Below, piece after piece: positions 9,282 through 18,438 of a stretch of DNA of 45,511 nucleotides. The translations under genes were made by a program, and so were the position numbers. How positions within the stretch are numbered: position 1 is the first letter of the stretch; the number at the start of each line of letters is the position of its first letter. The notes under the pieces were generated by a model. The model worked only from the letters and a program-made list of their open reading frames with translations. It made no database searches and was not told the DNA's origin. Source of the stretch: Cytidiella melzeri. Its lineage: Eukaryota; Basidiomycota; Agaricomycetes; Polyporales; Irpicaceae. The DNA is taken from assembly GCA_022592445.1 (NCBI GenBank), contig JABYQR010000348.1, positions 1-45,511 of the forward strand. Direction: 5' to 3'.

Positions 9282-10724
9282 TCCTTGCCCTTGGTTGGCT
9301 TTTTCCCTTTACCCTTGTCAGGGGACGGGTGAGGAGTCAAAGGTTCATCATCTTCGGTTGGAACCTCCTCAATATGAGCCGCCAATTCTAAATGCGCGCT
9401 ATTAACATTTTTTGTTTTAGACGACGAAGCCTTAGGGGCTTCGGCCTCGCTGTCTGTTCCTGAGTCCTCGGCATCTGCTGCCCAAATCTTCCTCGGCATC
9501 AAAGACTTGCCATCCTTCTTCCCTTCCTTCTTCTTGACATTGGGCTTCTTCTTCAGGCCATTGAGGTTGCACTCATCCGTATTGTGTCCTTTCGACTTGT
9601 GGATGTGGCAGAATTTTCTCAAATTTTCAGCCGAGTTCACCTCCTTGCCTTTGCCCTTGTTCCGCTTCTTGTTCTTCTCCTTCTTTTTGTCTGCAGCGTC
9701 CACCTCCAGCAAAGATCTGGCCCTGTGCCTTCTCCGGATAGACCTTCTTGTGGATATCAAGCAAGAAGTCGAGGAATTGAGGCCATGTGGTAGGGATTTG
9801 ATTTTCATCTTTCCCAATCATGACAAGCCTCATGTCCTTCTCAATGACGTGCTTGAGCTTATGGATAAGCAAGTTGTCCTTGTATCCCGAAAGCCTGCCA
9901 AGCGTACGGAAACGTTCCGCATACTTGACAAAGTTCTTGTGCGCCAGATCCGTATTGTTAAACAAGGCGTCAAGCTCCTTTAGAGTGCACTCCTTGTCGT
10001 CCTGTTGTTCGTACTGTACCTTGAGCTTGTTCTCGAACTCTTCCCACGTTCCGATTGTCTGACCCTCTGTCAACTTCTTGATCCACGGCTCCATGTATTG
10101 AGCTGCCGCGCCTGAGAGCCAGTTCATCGCGACGGCAATATGTTGCCTGTCGGTAGCAACGTTCTCGTGGACCAGCCACAGAGAGATCTTGTTCAACCAC
10201 TCGTTGAACTTGACCTTGCCATTGGTACCGTTGAACTCTGGGGGTTTGCCAATCTTAGGCTGGCGCGAGGATCCTCCTTGTCCTTGAGACAAGGGAAGCT
10301 GATTAATCTGGTTGACCACATTTGTGATTGTTGCTATAACCATGTCCAGGTCAGTGTCCATCCGCTGGACTTGCGTGTCAGCAGCGGACTGCGAATATAG
10401 GTCTTGAGCGACCTTATCCACATATTCCTGGAGGTTATCCTCCAGGAGTGACAGCTGGTTGTTCCAGATAAGAACCATCTGATTCATCATGTTGTGAACA
10501 ATGGTTGTAGTTGCTTCTCCCTCAACTGTGCGGGTGAAGGCCCTTTGGGCTATATTGAGGCCGTGGAATATGTGCTGCTCGAAGTTCTCAACCAAAGAAT
10601 TATAGACAATGGGAGTGATTTTCCCAAAAGGAACAGAGTGAGTGAGGTTTGCAGCAGCAGAGGGGGCAGCACTGGATCCGGCGTTGGATTGAGTGGCCAT
10701 TGCTTCTAATTTCTTAGTTAGCAA
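9272..10724 (-). pseudogene. E2 gag, frameshifted by a 26-bp deletion
   Basis: Two overlapping frames together make one Gag. The first (10724 down to about 9710) carries the N-terminus MLTKKLEAMATQ and the capsid-type core (WLNKISLWLVHEN, TWEEFENKLKVQYEQ, NFVKYAERFRTLG). The second (to 9272) carries the lysine-rich linker, the knuckle CHIHKSKGHNTDEC and the acidic tail ending GKDFF. A 26-bp deletion near 9710, seen by comparison with E1, causes the switch. Unlike E1, this gag has no LTR in it and keeps FGKITPIVYNSLVENF intact. Role: particle assembly and RNA packaging. Confidence 0.82.
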
Positions 10725-11299
10725 AGAATAAGCGAAATACTATTTCTAGTATAAGAAGAAGAGAAACACCACTTTTCACACATTGAACTCTTGTCAGAGT
10801 TGTTTTCACACATTAAATCCTTTTCAGGAAGTTGTCACCGAGTAAAATGAGGCTTGTCAGCCCATACATTTTATTCCATTTCCGCATATACAAAGGTGTT
10901 GAGACACTTAGTCACGCTTCAAACTAAGAACAACCTTAAAGACAACACAACCAACCACAAAGTGGCAATAGAAGTGTAAAGGTGTGGAAGCGCGGAAGTG
11001 TTAAAGTGTGCGAGGTGGTCTTTAGAGTCCTAGTTTTACCTGTGCTAAAAGAGTAACAAGGTTTTGTGATAAAGTTTATATGAAGGGATTTAGACGGGCA
11101 ACTACCACGTGTATCGCGGGTAAAAGGGCAAGTCGGCGCGGTGAAAGCAAAAGAGTTATAGCGCGGCTCAAAGAAAACGCGTGGGAGACGTCGCGACTTG
11201 TAGAAAGGCGGCGCACGGAGAGACGCAGATGGTAAACGCAGGCGCAATACGAATCTCAAACACAAAACGCGGTCGCTGGTGAAGATGAAAAAAGTCGCT

Positions 11300-11445
11300 G
11301 TAAAACGCAGGCGCAGTGAAAGTGAACGCAGTAAGCTCGACGCAGTGAAGGTGAAACGCAACACAGTAACGCAGTAAAATAATGCAGTTTAAAAGTAAAC
11401 GCAGTATAACAAAGCCAAAAGGAACCGTAAGAGAAAGATAAACTA
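11300..11445 (-). repeat. ACTGCGT motif cluster, left arm
   Basis: The plus strand shows repeated ACGCAGT (for example in GTGAACGCAGTAAGC, GTAACGCAGTAAAA and GTAAACGCAGTATAAC), the reverse complement of the right-arm cluster. The motif also occurs near the TATA box. It could be a subterminal protein-binding repeat or a simple low-complexity tract. Confidence 0.5.
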
Positions 11446-11486
11446 ATGGAGTGCGGGTCGCAGCGCAAGGCTATGTGAGATCGCAG

Positions 11487-12014
11487 TCAATTTGACTCGA
11501 CAGACTGCGCGCGGGGGCGGTAGTGTAGAACAACACTTCCCGAACGGCGGTGCGTATTGCAGACAAATGCGTGGCCAACGACAACCTTGGTAGAGCTGGT
11601 AAGATTGAACTGCACTAGTTCGCGCTCGTGGTCCTCGCCTTCAAAGTCTGGGAACAGCCAACAATCTGGGTGCGGCGCGCGCGGGCGATCACAGTCAAGC
11701 GGGACGAAAGGTCCTGTGCGTAAGGGAATTGGGTGGTCGCTCTGAGTGTCGCAGTAAGAGCAGTTATCAAGCGAGTCCGCGACGGAGGCGACGGACGACG
11801 CTGGCGAGGGTGATTTAGGAGTTGATCTCTCAGGGGAGACCGTAGGCGCTGCTGAGGGTTCTGGCGGCGACGTGGGCGCAGGGATGATGGGGTAACGGTG
11901 TAGAACCTCGCGCGGGCGTGGGCGGTAAGGGCAGCAACCGTCAGGTAGGTGGGGAACGGTGGGACAGTAGCGGCAGACTCGGGGCGGGTTGTCGTTGGTA
12001 GATGCAACGGACAT
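11487..12014 (-). CDS. Cys/His-rich protein of the palindrome, left copy, unknown function
   Basis: A 175-residue ORF with start MSVASTNDNPP and end SVESN, identical in length to the right copy (13514-14041). It has C-x2-C pairs at residues 14-17 and 85-88, further Cys at 27, 28, 107, 117 and 151, and nearby His at 22, 93, 114 and 154, a pattern that could bind zinc. The middle (about 45-80) is Pro/Ser-rich (PPEPSAAP, STPKSPSPASS) and probably disordered. There is no signal peptide or membrane segment. The start was chosen because it follows the TATA box by 150 nt and is conserved in both copies. About 24 of 175 positions differ from the right copy with no indel or stop, which suggests coding constraint. 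I do not recognise the family. Confidence 0.6.
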   Translation of the reverse strand: MSVASTNDNPPRVCRYCPTVPHLPDGCCPYRPRPREVLHRYPIIPAPTSPPEPSAAPTVSPERSTPKSPSPASSVASVADSLDNCSYCDTQSDHPIPLRTGPFVPLDCDRPRAPHPDCWLFPDFEGEDHERELVQFNLTSSTKVVVGHAFVCNTHRRSGSVVLHYRPRAQSVESN

Positions 12015-12163
12015 AAACGTGAAAGAAGTCGCAGTGAGACAACGCAGAAGAAGCTACAGCTATGGGCGCGAAGAGACTCCCTCGACGCGAGCGCAAAGCG
12101 TAAAGTGAACTCTGGAAACTGGGGTGGGGATTGATTGATTTTCTACGCAGTACAAGCAACACC

Positions 12164-12174
12164 TTTTTATATAC
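12164..12174 (-). promoter_or_regulatory. TATA box of the left palindrome ORF
   Basis: Minus strand GGGTATATAAAAAGG, a near-ideal RNA polymerase II TATA element 150 bp before the ATG at 12014. The right arm has the same site one or two bases decayed. Confidence 0.65.
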
Positions 12175-12740
12175 CCTAAAGACCCTCTCCTAAACCTTTC
12201 CTTCTATGTCCTAAACCCAAACGCGAGAGCGAGGAAACAGGGTGGCAGAATACTTCCGTCTGCGGAGGCAAAATGTCCAGCGAGTCGACGCCCGGCGGGA
12301 CACAGCGTTGGTTGACTCGGAGTAGCGGCACGCGCCCTTGCGCTGAAAAGGCGCCACCCGTCGCGAGCAGGTGATGAGGCGCCGTCCAGGAGTTGCACAG
12401 CGTGGCGTGATAGGAGTCTTCCTGAAACGGGGTTCGCACGTCAAGTTTCTTCTACCGTTGGTCTGACCCGCGTCCGAAACACTTGGTGGCTGGCCGGCCC
12501 ATGCTCTGATGCAAAAGGGGCGTGTCTGTGTGTCAGGGTTTGATGCGATTCCTTGGCCTCGGATGTTTCCGGCGCGTTGCTCCTTGCCAAGTCCTTGGAT
12601 CCTCGGCAGACTCCTTGTGACCTTGTGACCTCCTCGTGACCTCGTGACGCTGGGAAAGTGGAGGGACTTGCCGCTCAGAATGACGCGGGCCGCGCAAATG
12701 GTGAGCTACTGCCGGGTCTCTGCGCCTAGCCGATTTCCGG

Positions 12741-12786
12741 GCATATCACCGGTTGATGGTGTAGATTATGGAGGGCGTTGATACGT
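12741..12786. other. Central spacer of the palindrome
   Basis: 46 bp that are not part of the arms. It contains a small imperfect inverted repeat (CACC...GGTG around 12748-12762). Both ORFs are transcribed away from this centre. Confidence 0.7.
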
Positions 12787-13354
12787 CCGGAAATCGGCTA
12801 GGCGCGGAGACCCGGCAGCAGCCCGCCATTTGCGCGGCCCGCGTCATCCTGAGCGGCAAGTCCCTCCACTTTCCCAGCGTCACGGGCACGAGAAGTTCAC
12901 CGAGGTCACGAGGAGTCCGCCGAGGATCCGAGGACTTGACAAGGAGCAGCAACGTGCCGGAAACATCCGAGGCCGAGGAATCGCACCGAACTCTGACTCA
13001 CAGACACGCCTCTTTTGCATCGGAGCATGGGCCGGCCAGCCACCAAGAGTTTTGGACCCGGGTTGGACCAGCGGTAGAAGAAACTTGACGCGCGAACCCC
13101 GTTTCAGGAAGACTCCTATCACGCCACGCTGTGCAACTCTTGGACGGCGCCTCATCACCTGCTCGCGACGGTTGGTGCCTCTTCAGCGCAAGGGCGCGCG
13201 CCGCTACTCCGAGTCGACCAACGCTGTGTCCCGCCGGGCGTCGACTCGCTGGACATTTTGCCTCCGCAGACGGAAGTATTCTGCCACCCCGTTTCCTCGC
13301 TCTCGCGTTTGGGCTTAGGACATAGAAGGAAAGGTTTTGGAGAGGGTCTTTAGG

Positions 13355-13363
13355 GTATATATC
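13355..13363 (+). promoter_or_regulatory. TATA box of the right palindrome ORF
   Basis: GGGTATATATCAAGG, the mirror of the left-arm TATA with substitutions in its 3' half, about 150 bp before the ATG at 13514. Confidence 0.6.
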
Positions 13364-13513
13364 AAGGTGTTGTTTGTACTGCGTAAAAATCAATCAATCC
13401 CCACCCCAGTTTCCACAGTTCACTTTACGCTTTGCGTTTGCGTCGAGGGAGTCTCGTCGCGCCCATAGCTGTAGCTTCTTCTGCGTTGACTCATTGCGAC
13501 CTCTTCCACGTTT

Positions 13514-14041
13514 ATGTCCGCTGCACCTAACAACGACAACCCGCCTCAAGTCTGCCGTTGCTGTCCCACTGTTCCCCACTTACCCAACGGTCACTGCCCT
13601 TACAGCCCGCGCCCGCGCGAGGTTCTACGCCGTTATCCCATCATCCCCGCGCCCACGCCGCCGCCAGAGCCCTCAGCAGCGCCTACAGTCTCCCCTGAGA
13701 GATCAACTCCTAAATCACCCTCGCCAGCGTTGTCCGTTGCCTCCGTCACGGACTCGCTTGATAACTGCTCCTTTTGCGACACTCAGAGCAACCACCCAAT
13801 TCCCCTACGTTCAGGACCTTTTGTCCCGCTCGACTGTGATTGCCCGCGCGCACCGCACCCAGATTGCTGGCTATCTCCAGACTTTGAAGGCGAGGATCAC
13901 GAGTGTGAACTAGTGCAGTTCAATCTTACCAGCTCTACCAACATCGTCGTTGGCCACGCATTCGCCTGTAATACGCATTGCCGCTCAGGAGGTGTTGTTC
14001 TACACTACCGCCCCCACGCACAGTCTGTCGAGTCCAATTGA
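13514..14041 (+). CDS. Cys/His-rich protein of the palindrome, right copy, unknown function
   Basis: 175 residues, start MSAAPNNDNPP, end SVESN. All the Cys and His positions listed for the left copy are kept except residue 27, where Cys is replaced by His, a change that could still coordinate metal. Three Arg-to-Cys changes add extra Cys. The Pro/Ser-rich middle is retained. The tail VQFNLTSST and GHAF.CNTH is almost unchanged. The reading frame is uninterrupted despite divergence of the arm. The protein resembles no transposase I know, and no DDE or HUH motif is visible. Confidence 0.6.
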   Translation: MSAAPNNDNPPQVCRCCPTVPHLPNGHCPYSPRPREVLRRYPIIPAPTPPPEPSAAPTVSPERSTPKSPSPALSVASVTDSLDNCSFCDTQSNHPIPLRSGPFVPLDCDCPRAPHPDCWLSPDFEGEDHECELVQFNLTSSTNIVVGHAFACNTHCRSGGVVLHYRPHAQSVESN

Positions 14042-14120
14042 CTGCGATCTCACATAGCCTTCCGCTGGGACCCGAGCGCCACTAGTTTATCTTTCTCTTA
14101 CGTTTTCTTTTGGCTTCGTC

Positions 14121-14225
14121 ATACTGCGTTTGCTTTTTAACTGCGTTATTTTACTGTGTTACTGCGTTGCGTTTCACCTTCACTGCGTCGAGCTTACTGC
14201 GTTCACTTTCACTGCGCCCGCGTTT
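14121..14225 (+). repeat. ACTGCGT motif cluster, right arm
   Basis: Exact ACTGCGT at 14123, 14140, 14161, 14182 and 14196, with near-matches at 14153 (ACTGTGT) and 14211 (ACTGCGC). Spacing is 14-21 bp, about one and a half to two DNA turns. The cluster lies between the ORF stop and the outer end of the arm. Confidence 0.6.
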
Positions 14226-14627
14226 TACAGCGACTACTTCATCTTCACCAGCGACCGCGTTTTGTGTTCGAGATTCATATTGCGCCTGCGTTTATCTTCT
14301 GCGTCTCTCCGCGCGCCATTTTCCTACAAGTCGCGACATCTCCCGCGCGTTCTCTTTGAGCCGCGCCATAACTCCTTCGCTTTCACCGCGCCGACTTGCC
14401 TTTTACCCGCGATACGCGTGGTAGTTACCCGTCTAGCTCCCTTCATATAAACTACATCACAAAAACCTTGTCGCTCTTTTAGCACAGGTAAAACTAGGAC
14501 TCTTAGACCACCTCGCATTACTTTAACACTTCCGCGCTTCCACACCTTTACACTTCTATTGCCACTCCGTGGTTGGTTGTGTTGTCTTTAAGGTTGTTCG
14601 TGGTTTGAAGCGTGACTCAGTGTCTCA

Positions 14628-15151
14628 GCGTTAAGGAGGCTCCACTTGAGTCCGCGCTTGTACCAAGCCATTACCGCTGTTTTGTCTTGGTTCTTGCCGT
14701 ATTGTTCCAGCAATACGGAGAAATCATTGTTGTATTCTTGGACTGTTCTTGAGCCTTGATTTGCTGTTTCAAGCTTGGCCAATGCTCGTTCTCTGAGTCC
14801 TTTGTCCTGGAAGAACATCAACACTTCATCGCAGAATTCTCTCCAGTGTGGCAAATCTTCCATCAGGTATTGTTTCTTCTTCAGCGTAGCCCACGGTCCA
14901 GCCGTTCCTCCGTTCATGTAGCTGAGTATGCAAACAATCTTGTGTATGGCTAGAGCAAATTGCTTGGGCTGCATCCTGATGTACATCAGCATGTTGGTCC
15001 ACCATTTCTCAAACTTCTCGGCCCTGCCATCAAAGTCTTAGGGATCGCAGAGGTTGAGCTTCTCCCACTTGCTTTCAGGTGGTGCTCGGTCATTGGTTGG
15101 GGCATCGGAGTATCTGTCAAAGGGGTACTCGGGGTTGAAAGGGTCTGGTTG
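14628..15151 (-). pseudogene. Gag fragment of a third Ty3 family
   Basis: The minus-strand frame gives PDPFNPEYPFDRYSDAP, then an in-frame TAA at 15038-15040, then DFDGRAEKFEKWWTNMLMYI and a capsid-type core (QFALAIHKIVCILSYMNGG, HWREFCDEVLMFFQD, TVQEYNNDFSVLLEQYG). This is the retrotransposon Gag/capsid fold signature (WW, Y.NDF, YKRGL). The palindrome cuts it at 14627 after SLLNAE; the H-S-T repeat cuts its N-terminal side at 15151. It differs from the family B Gag and from the Gag at 35698-36723. Confidence 0.75.
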
Positions 15152-15719
15152 TTACAATTTCTGAAGAATGAAGAAGAATTGTTCCAGTGTGCTCCAGGAC
15201 ATTGATGTCTTTTCAGATGTGACCTTTTTGTTCCCAAAGTGTGGGAATTTGATGGCAGCATACAGAAAGTAACAGTGTCAATAACAAAACAATGAATACA
15301 GCTGATGGCATCACACTGGCCTTGTTATCAGCCCTTTATAACTTTGTATCAGATCACTTTTGCAATCAAATGCACTTTTTGATTTTTACAGACTGTAAAT
15401 GGGTACAAATCTGTACATATAATACACCATTGTATAGCCCTATCTTGTGGCAACATCCTGGTACAATCATCCTGTCAATTAAAGTGGAATTGGACAAGTC
15501 ATGACCAGTGTACTGCAAAAGGTCACTCAGACTCAGATTCAAACTCCACTCTTGCTATGGTGTCAAATTCTGGTCAGTTACATGTGCAGCAATCTACAGA
15601 CACTGCTTGCTCTCTGAACAAAAAATACAATTAGCAGACATGCCACACATAGTGTTGGCTCTGAGCAAGAGTTACCAGTACTTTGGAAGCTAACTAAAAA
15701 GTTTCAATCCCTACATTCT

Positions 15720-16865
15720 TGGACAGTGTGAATTTGTGGCTGCATTAGTAGTGAGTACTGTATCTGATTGTTCCACAATGTTCCACAAAAGTTGGTTGCT
15801 CTTGCTCTCTAAGCGGGAATTACAACCAGAACACAGCCTGTGGCAGTTCCAATTAGTGTGAGGCAGTTCAGACATCAACAGGACATCGTTGCATCAGCAG
15901 CAAGCACTGCATTGGATTGCAAAGTTTCACAACCATTAGTTGCTCTCTAAGGAGGAGGTGAAATCAGAACATAGTCTTTGGCAGTTCCAATGGGGCTAAG
16001 GCAGTTCAGACATCAACAGGATGTGTTTGCATCAGCATGAAGCACTGCCTTTGATTCTTCCATACAGTTTCACAAACACCATTTGCTCTATAAGCAGGGT
16101 TCACAATCAGAACACAGCCTGTGGCAGCACTAATGGGGTGAGGCAGCACAGATATCAGCTAGCCGTGGTTTCATCAGCAGCCAGCACTGCATTCAATTAG
16201 TCCACAAAGTCTCACAACCACTGAGTTCCAAGCAGCAGTTACAGCTTTGGCAGTTTCAATGGGGGTGAGGCAGTTCAGACATCAACAGTACATGGTTGCA
16301 TTGGCAGCAAGCACTGCATTCAATTGGTTCACAAGGTTTCACTAACCACTACTCTCTAAGCAGAAGTTACAATCAGAACACAGCCTGTGGCAGTTTCAAT
16401 GGCAGTGAGGCAGTTCATACATCAACAGGACATGGTTGCATCAGCAGCAAGCACTGTGTCGGATTGTTGCGCAAGGTTTCACCACCATAAGTCGCTCTCT
16501 AAGGAGGAATTAAAATCAGAACATAGCCTGTGGCAGTTCTGATGGGGCTGAAGCAGTTCAGACATGAACAGGATGTGGTTGCATCAACAGCAAGCACTGC
16601 ATTTGATTCTTCCACAAAGTTTGACAACCATTAGTTGCTCTCTAAGGAGGGGTTAAAATCAGCACATAGCTGGTGGCAGTTCTGATGGGGCTGAGGCAGT
16701 TCAGACATCAACAGCATGTGGTTGCATCAGCATAGAGCACTGCCCTTGATTCTTCCATACAGTTTCACAACCACTAGTTGCTCTATAAGCAGGAGTTACC
16801 ATCAGAACCCAGCTTGTGGCAGCTCCAATGGGGGTGAGGCAGTGCAGACATCAACAGGACACATG
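15720..16865 (+). repeat. Minisatellite S of U1, about 140-bp unit, eight copies
   Basis: The phrase CTGTGGCAGTTCCAATG recurs (marker GCAG at 15843, 15981, 16124, 16250, 16390, 16533, 16676 and 16819), giving spacings of 126-143 bp. Each unit also has TTCAGACATCAACAGGA and TTTCACAACCA. The other copies of the composite have 1-6 units, so this is a variable-number array. Confidence 0.8.
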
Positions 16866-17166
16866 TAACATGTTCTAGCAATTGATCCAATGAGACACCC
16901 TCCAGCCCTTCATTTTTGAAGCAACTAATTCCCTAGAATAAACAGTGAACACTGCACAAGATTAATGACAAGATAGATGAAGCCCCTTGCTACCACTGGT
17001 GGCTACCTTCATCAATGTATGGCTCCTTTTCCTGCAACCAAAATTATCAATTGTAGTACAATCACTTTATCCCAGATCAAGTTGTCTATCAAAGGTGTCA
17101 CCAATAGCAAATGCCCGGAATACAGTCAATATTCATGACCAGATGGCTTGGCAAGATCCTTACCAG

Positions 17167-17919
17167 TGACATGGATAGTCCAACAGAGACCGGATTTTTC
17201 CAACAATGTCACAAGTTTACAGCCTTAAGCACCTATCTAGAGCGCTTATTTTCCGGCTAGGAGTGTTACCAGACCTAACCCTAACCCGGGTCACGTGACA
17301 TCCTGCCTTATTTATCAATAGTCCAGACCCAAACCCTAGACTCAGTCTGGAGCGGTTCCAGATCAACCTAGGCTATTGTTCTATTGTTCTTCTTCCATTG
17401 ATAGGGATTCCCCAGGGATTCCCCCAGTTTCTATTGTTCTATTGTTCCTATTCTATTGTTCTATTGTTCTATTGCTCTAGTGTTCTAGCTCTATTGTTCT
17501 CCGTACCCTGGTCCTTGACAGTTACCCTGGTCCTTGACAGTTACTCAGGTCCTTGACAGTTACCCTGGTCCCTTATTGTTCTATTGTTACTCCAGCCCCA
17601 CAGTTACTCCAGTCCCTAGTGTGGGAACTTGTGCACAGACCACCCAGCCACAGTATAAATAGTAGACCTTACCCTCCCTAGCTCTGCATCTTGACCTCTC
17701 TGTCATTTGCACTGCTAGGTGAGTTATTGCATGTAACTTAGTATCATCCCATATTAACTCTGTCATTTGCACTGCTAGTATCCGGCCTCTGTGCCTGCTT
17801 GCCTGCTTATCATCGACTCTGACCTTGTTGTCGTCGTTGGAGATCCCTTTCCTCTTCCACCATCATCCTTTCCACCCTTGTTTAGGGTTTAGCAGCATAA
17901 CAGCAGTCGCTCCGCGACA
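17167..17919 (+). mobile_element. Solo LTR of Ty3 family G1 inserted in U1
   Basis: A 753-bp LTR, TGACATGGATAG...CTCCGCGACA, flanked by ACCAG at 17162-17166 and 17920-17924 (exact 5-bp target duplication). Removing it restores CCTTACCAGGAACAGA, as seen in uninterrupted tails. It matches the LTR at 40991-41794. It has two internal tandem arrays (CTATTGTT units, about 17380-17480; a 19-bp unit with CTTGACAGTT, about 17505-17570), a TATA box (TATAAAT, 17654-17660) and a 60-bp duplication that looks like an intron. Confidence 0.92.
17719..17778 (+). other. Putative 60-nt intron in the G1 LTR, formed by tandem duplication
   Basis: The 20-bp string TCTGTCATTTGCACTGCTAG occurs at 17699-17718 and again at 17759-17778. 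The first copy is followed by GTGAGT and the second ends in TAG, with a branch-like ATTAAC about 22 nt before the end. Splicing at these sites would remove exactly one repeat period. The same arrangement exists in the LTR at 40991-41794. Confidence 0.45.
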
Positions 17920-18438
17920 ACCAGGAACAGAGCTAAAGGTGTTCTTTTTATATATGAATCGACCCCAATTGTCTCTAAGTAACAAAGTCACAGGTGCAAT
18001 TGACTATTTCACGCTATATGATTTATTCAATTTGCCATCAATAACATAATCACTTGTAACCCTGCTCCTGCAGTTTACCCAATTTTATCAAGATCATCTA
18101 ATATAATTCAACACCATTAGAAAGAAGACACATGTCAAACAATCTTTATCTCCATGCTCTACTCCACAAACTTGTTTTATTTCTGTGCTCACACCCATTG
18201 TTGCACTTGAAACAATACAGCACAGTCCCTCCTCTTTCATGAATGATTGTGTGCTCCAGTGAAGACAAACCATTGACTTACTATACATTTCTCATTGAAG
18301 AAGCTGTTCCCAACAAATTACTTGTTCAGGCTGCTACCAGCACCAAGTTTACTTACGAATCCGGCTCAAAAAGTAGAATCTCATTCCATTTTCAGGAGTT
18401 GTACTTGCCACTTGCCAGCCTTGCTAACCCTATTCTTT

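Larger units (their letters stand above)
4918..10899 (-). mobile_element. Ty3/gypsy family B copy E2 (chromovirus), 5' end replaced by palindrome
   Basis: On the minus strand the order is leader, gag (10724), protease, RT, RNase H, integrase zinc finger, chromodomain, polypurine tract and 3' LTR. This order and the chromodomain place it among chromoviruses (Ty3/gypsy). Its 5' LTR, upstream ORF and most of the leader are missing: the homology with E1 stops at 10898, exactly where the palindrome starts. It also carries a second solo LTR (6102-6597) and a deletion of the integrase catalytic core. It is not autonomous. Confidence 0.88.
10900..12740 (-). repeat. Left arm of the palindrome
   Basis: Inverted copy of 12787-14627. 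Innermost matching bases are CCGATTTCCGG at 12730-12740. Contains the minus-strand ORF 11487-12014 and its TATA box. Confidence 0.9.
10900..14627. mobile_element. 3.73-kb palindromic element with two outward Cys-rich ORFs
   Basis: Left arm 10900-12740 and right arm 12787-14627 are inverted copies of exactly equal length (1841 bp) around a 46-bp spacer. The outer ends read TGAGACACT(T/G)AGTCACGC. Each arm, read outward from the centre, has a GC-rich inner third, a TATA box, a 175-codon ORF, a tract with repeated ACTGCGT and the end. The arms differ by scattered substitutions, so they are not an assembly echo. No target duplication is visible (GGTGT left, GCGTT right). The element is richer in G+C and CpG than both flanks. 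It interrupts or replaces the 5' part of E2. I know no named class it fits; a foldback-type transposon or an inverted duplication of a single unit are the main options. Confidence 0.8.
12787..14627 (+). repeat. Right arm of the palindrome
   Basis: Inverted copy of 10900-12740, ending GTGTCTCA at 14620-14627. Several Arg codons of the left ORF are Cys codons here (residues 109, 130 and 156), as CpG-to-TpG decay would give, so this arm may be the more methylated or older copy. Confidence 0.9.
15152..18432 (+). repeat. H-S-T composite repeat, copy U1
   Basis: Head H 15152-15720, minisatellite S 15720-16865 (eight units of about 140 bp), tail T 16865-18432 interrupted by the solo LTR 17167-17919. 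The head starts TTACAATTTCTGAAG and the tail ends in TTGCTAACCCTA. Many short ORFs are present but none is conserved intact between copies, so I treat the unit as non-coding. CpG is scarce and TpG/CpA are common, as in methylated DNA. Confidence 0.75.

Noticed and set aside
12211..13325. Small ORFs in the inner thirds of the palindrome arms (64-162 codons)
   Set aside because: Several overlapping frames are open because the sequence is GC-rich; none is preferred and none has a start near the TATA box.
10900..14627. Palindrome as an assembly or fold-back artefact
   Set aside because: The arms differ by many substitutions, including about 24 amino-acid changes, and the two outer flanks are different elements; an artefact would give identical arms.
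15720..16865. CRISPR-like array
   Set aside because: Unit is about 140 bp with whole-unit similarity and no unique spacers; a minisatellite in a eukaryote.
17272..17298. CCCTAACCC string as a telomere repeat
   Set aside because: Only about two units, located inside an LTR and present in the other LTR of the same family; not a telomeric tract.
17825..17919. Short ORF beginning MLSSLEIPFLFHHH as a gene or as part of the copia protein
   Set aside because: It lies entirely in the U5 end of the G1 LTR at both places; the apparent fusion with copia integrase at 40991 is a junction of two elements.
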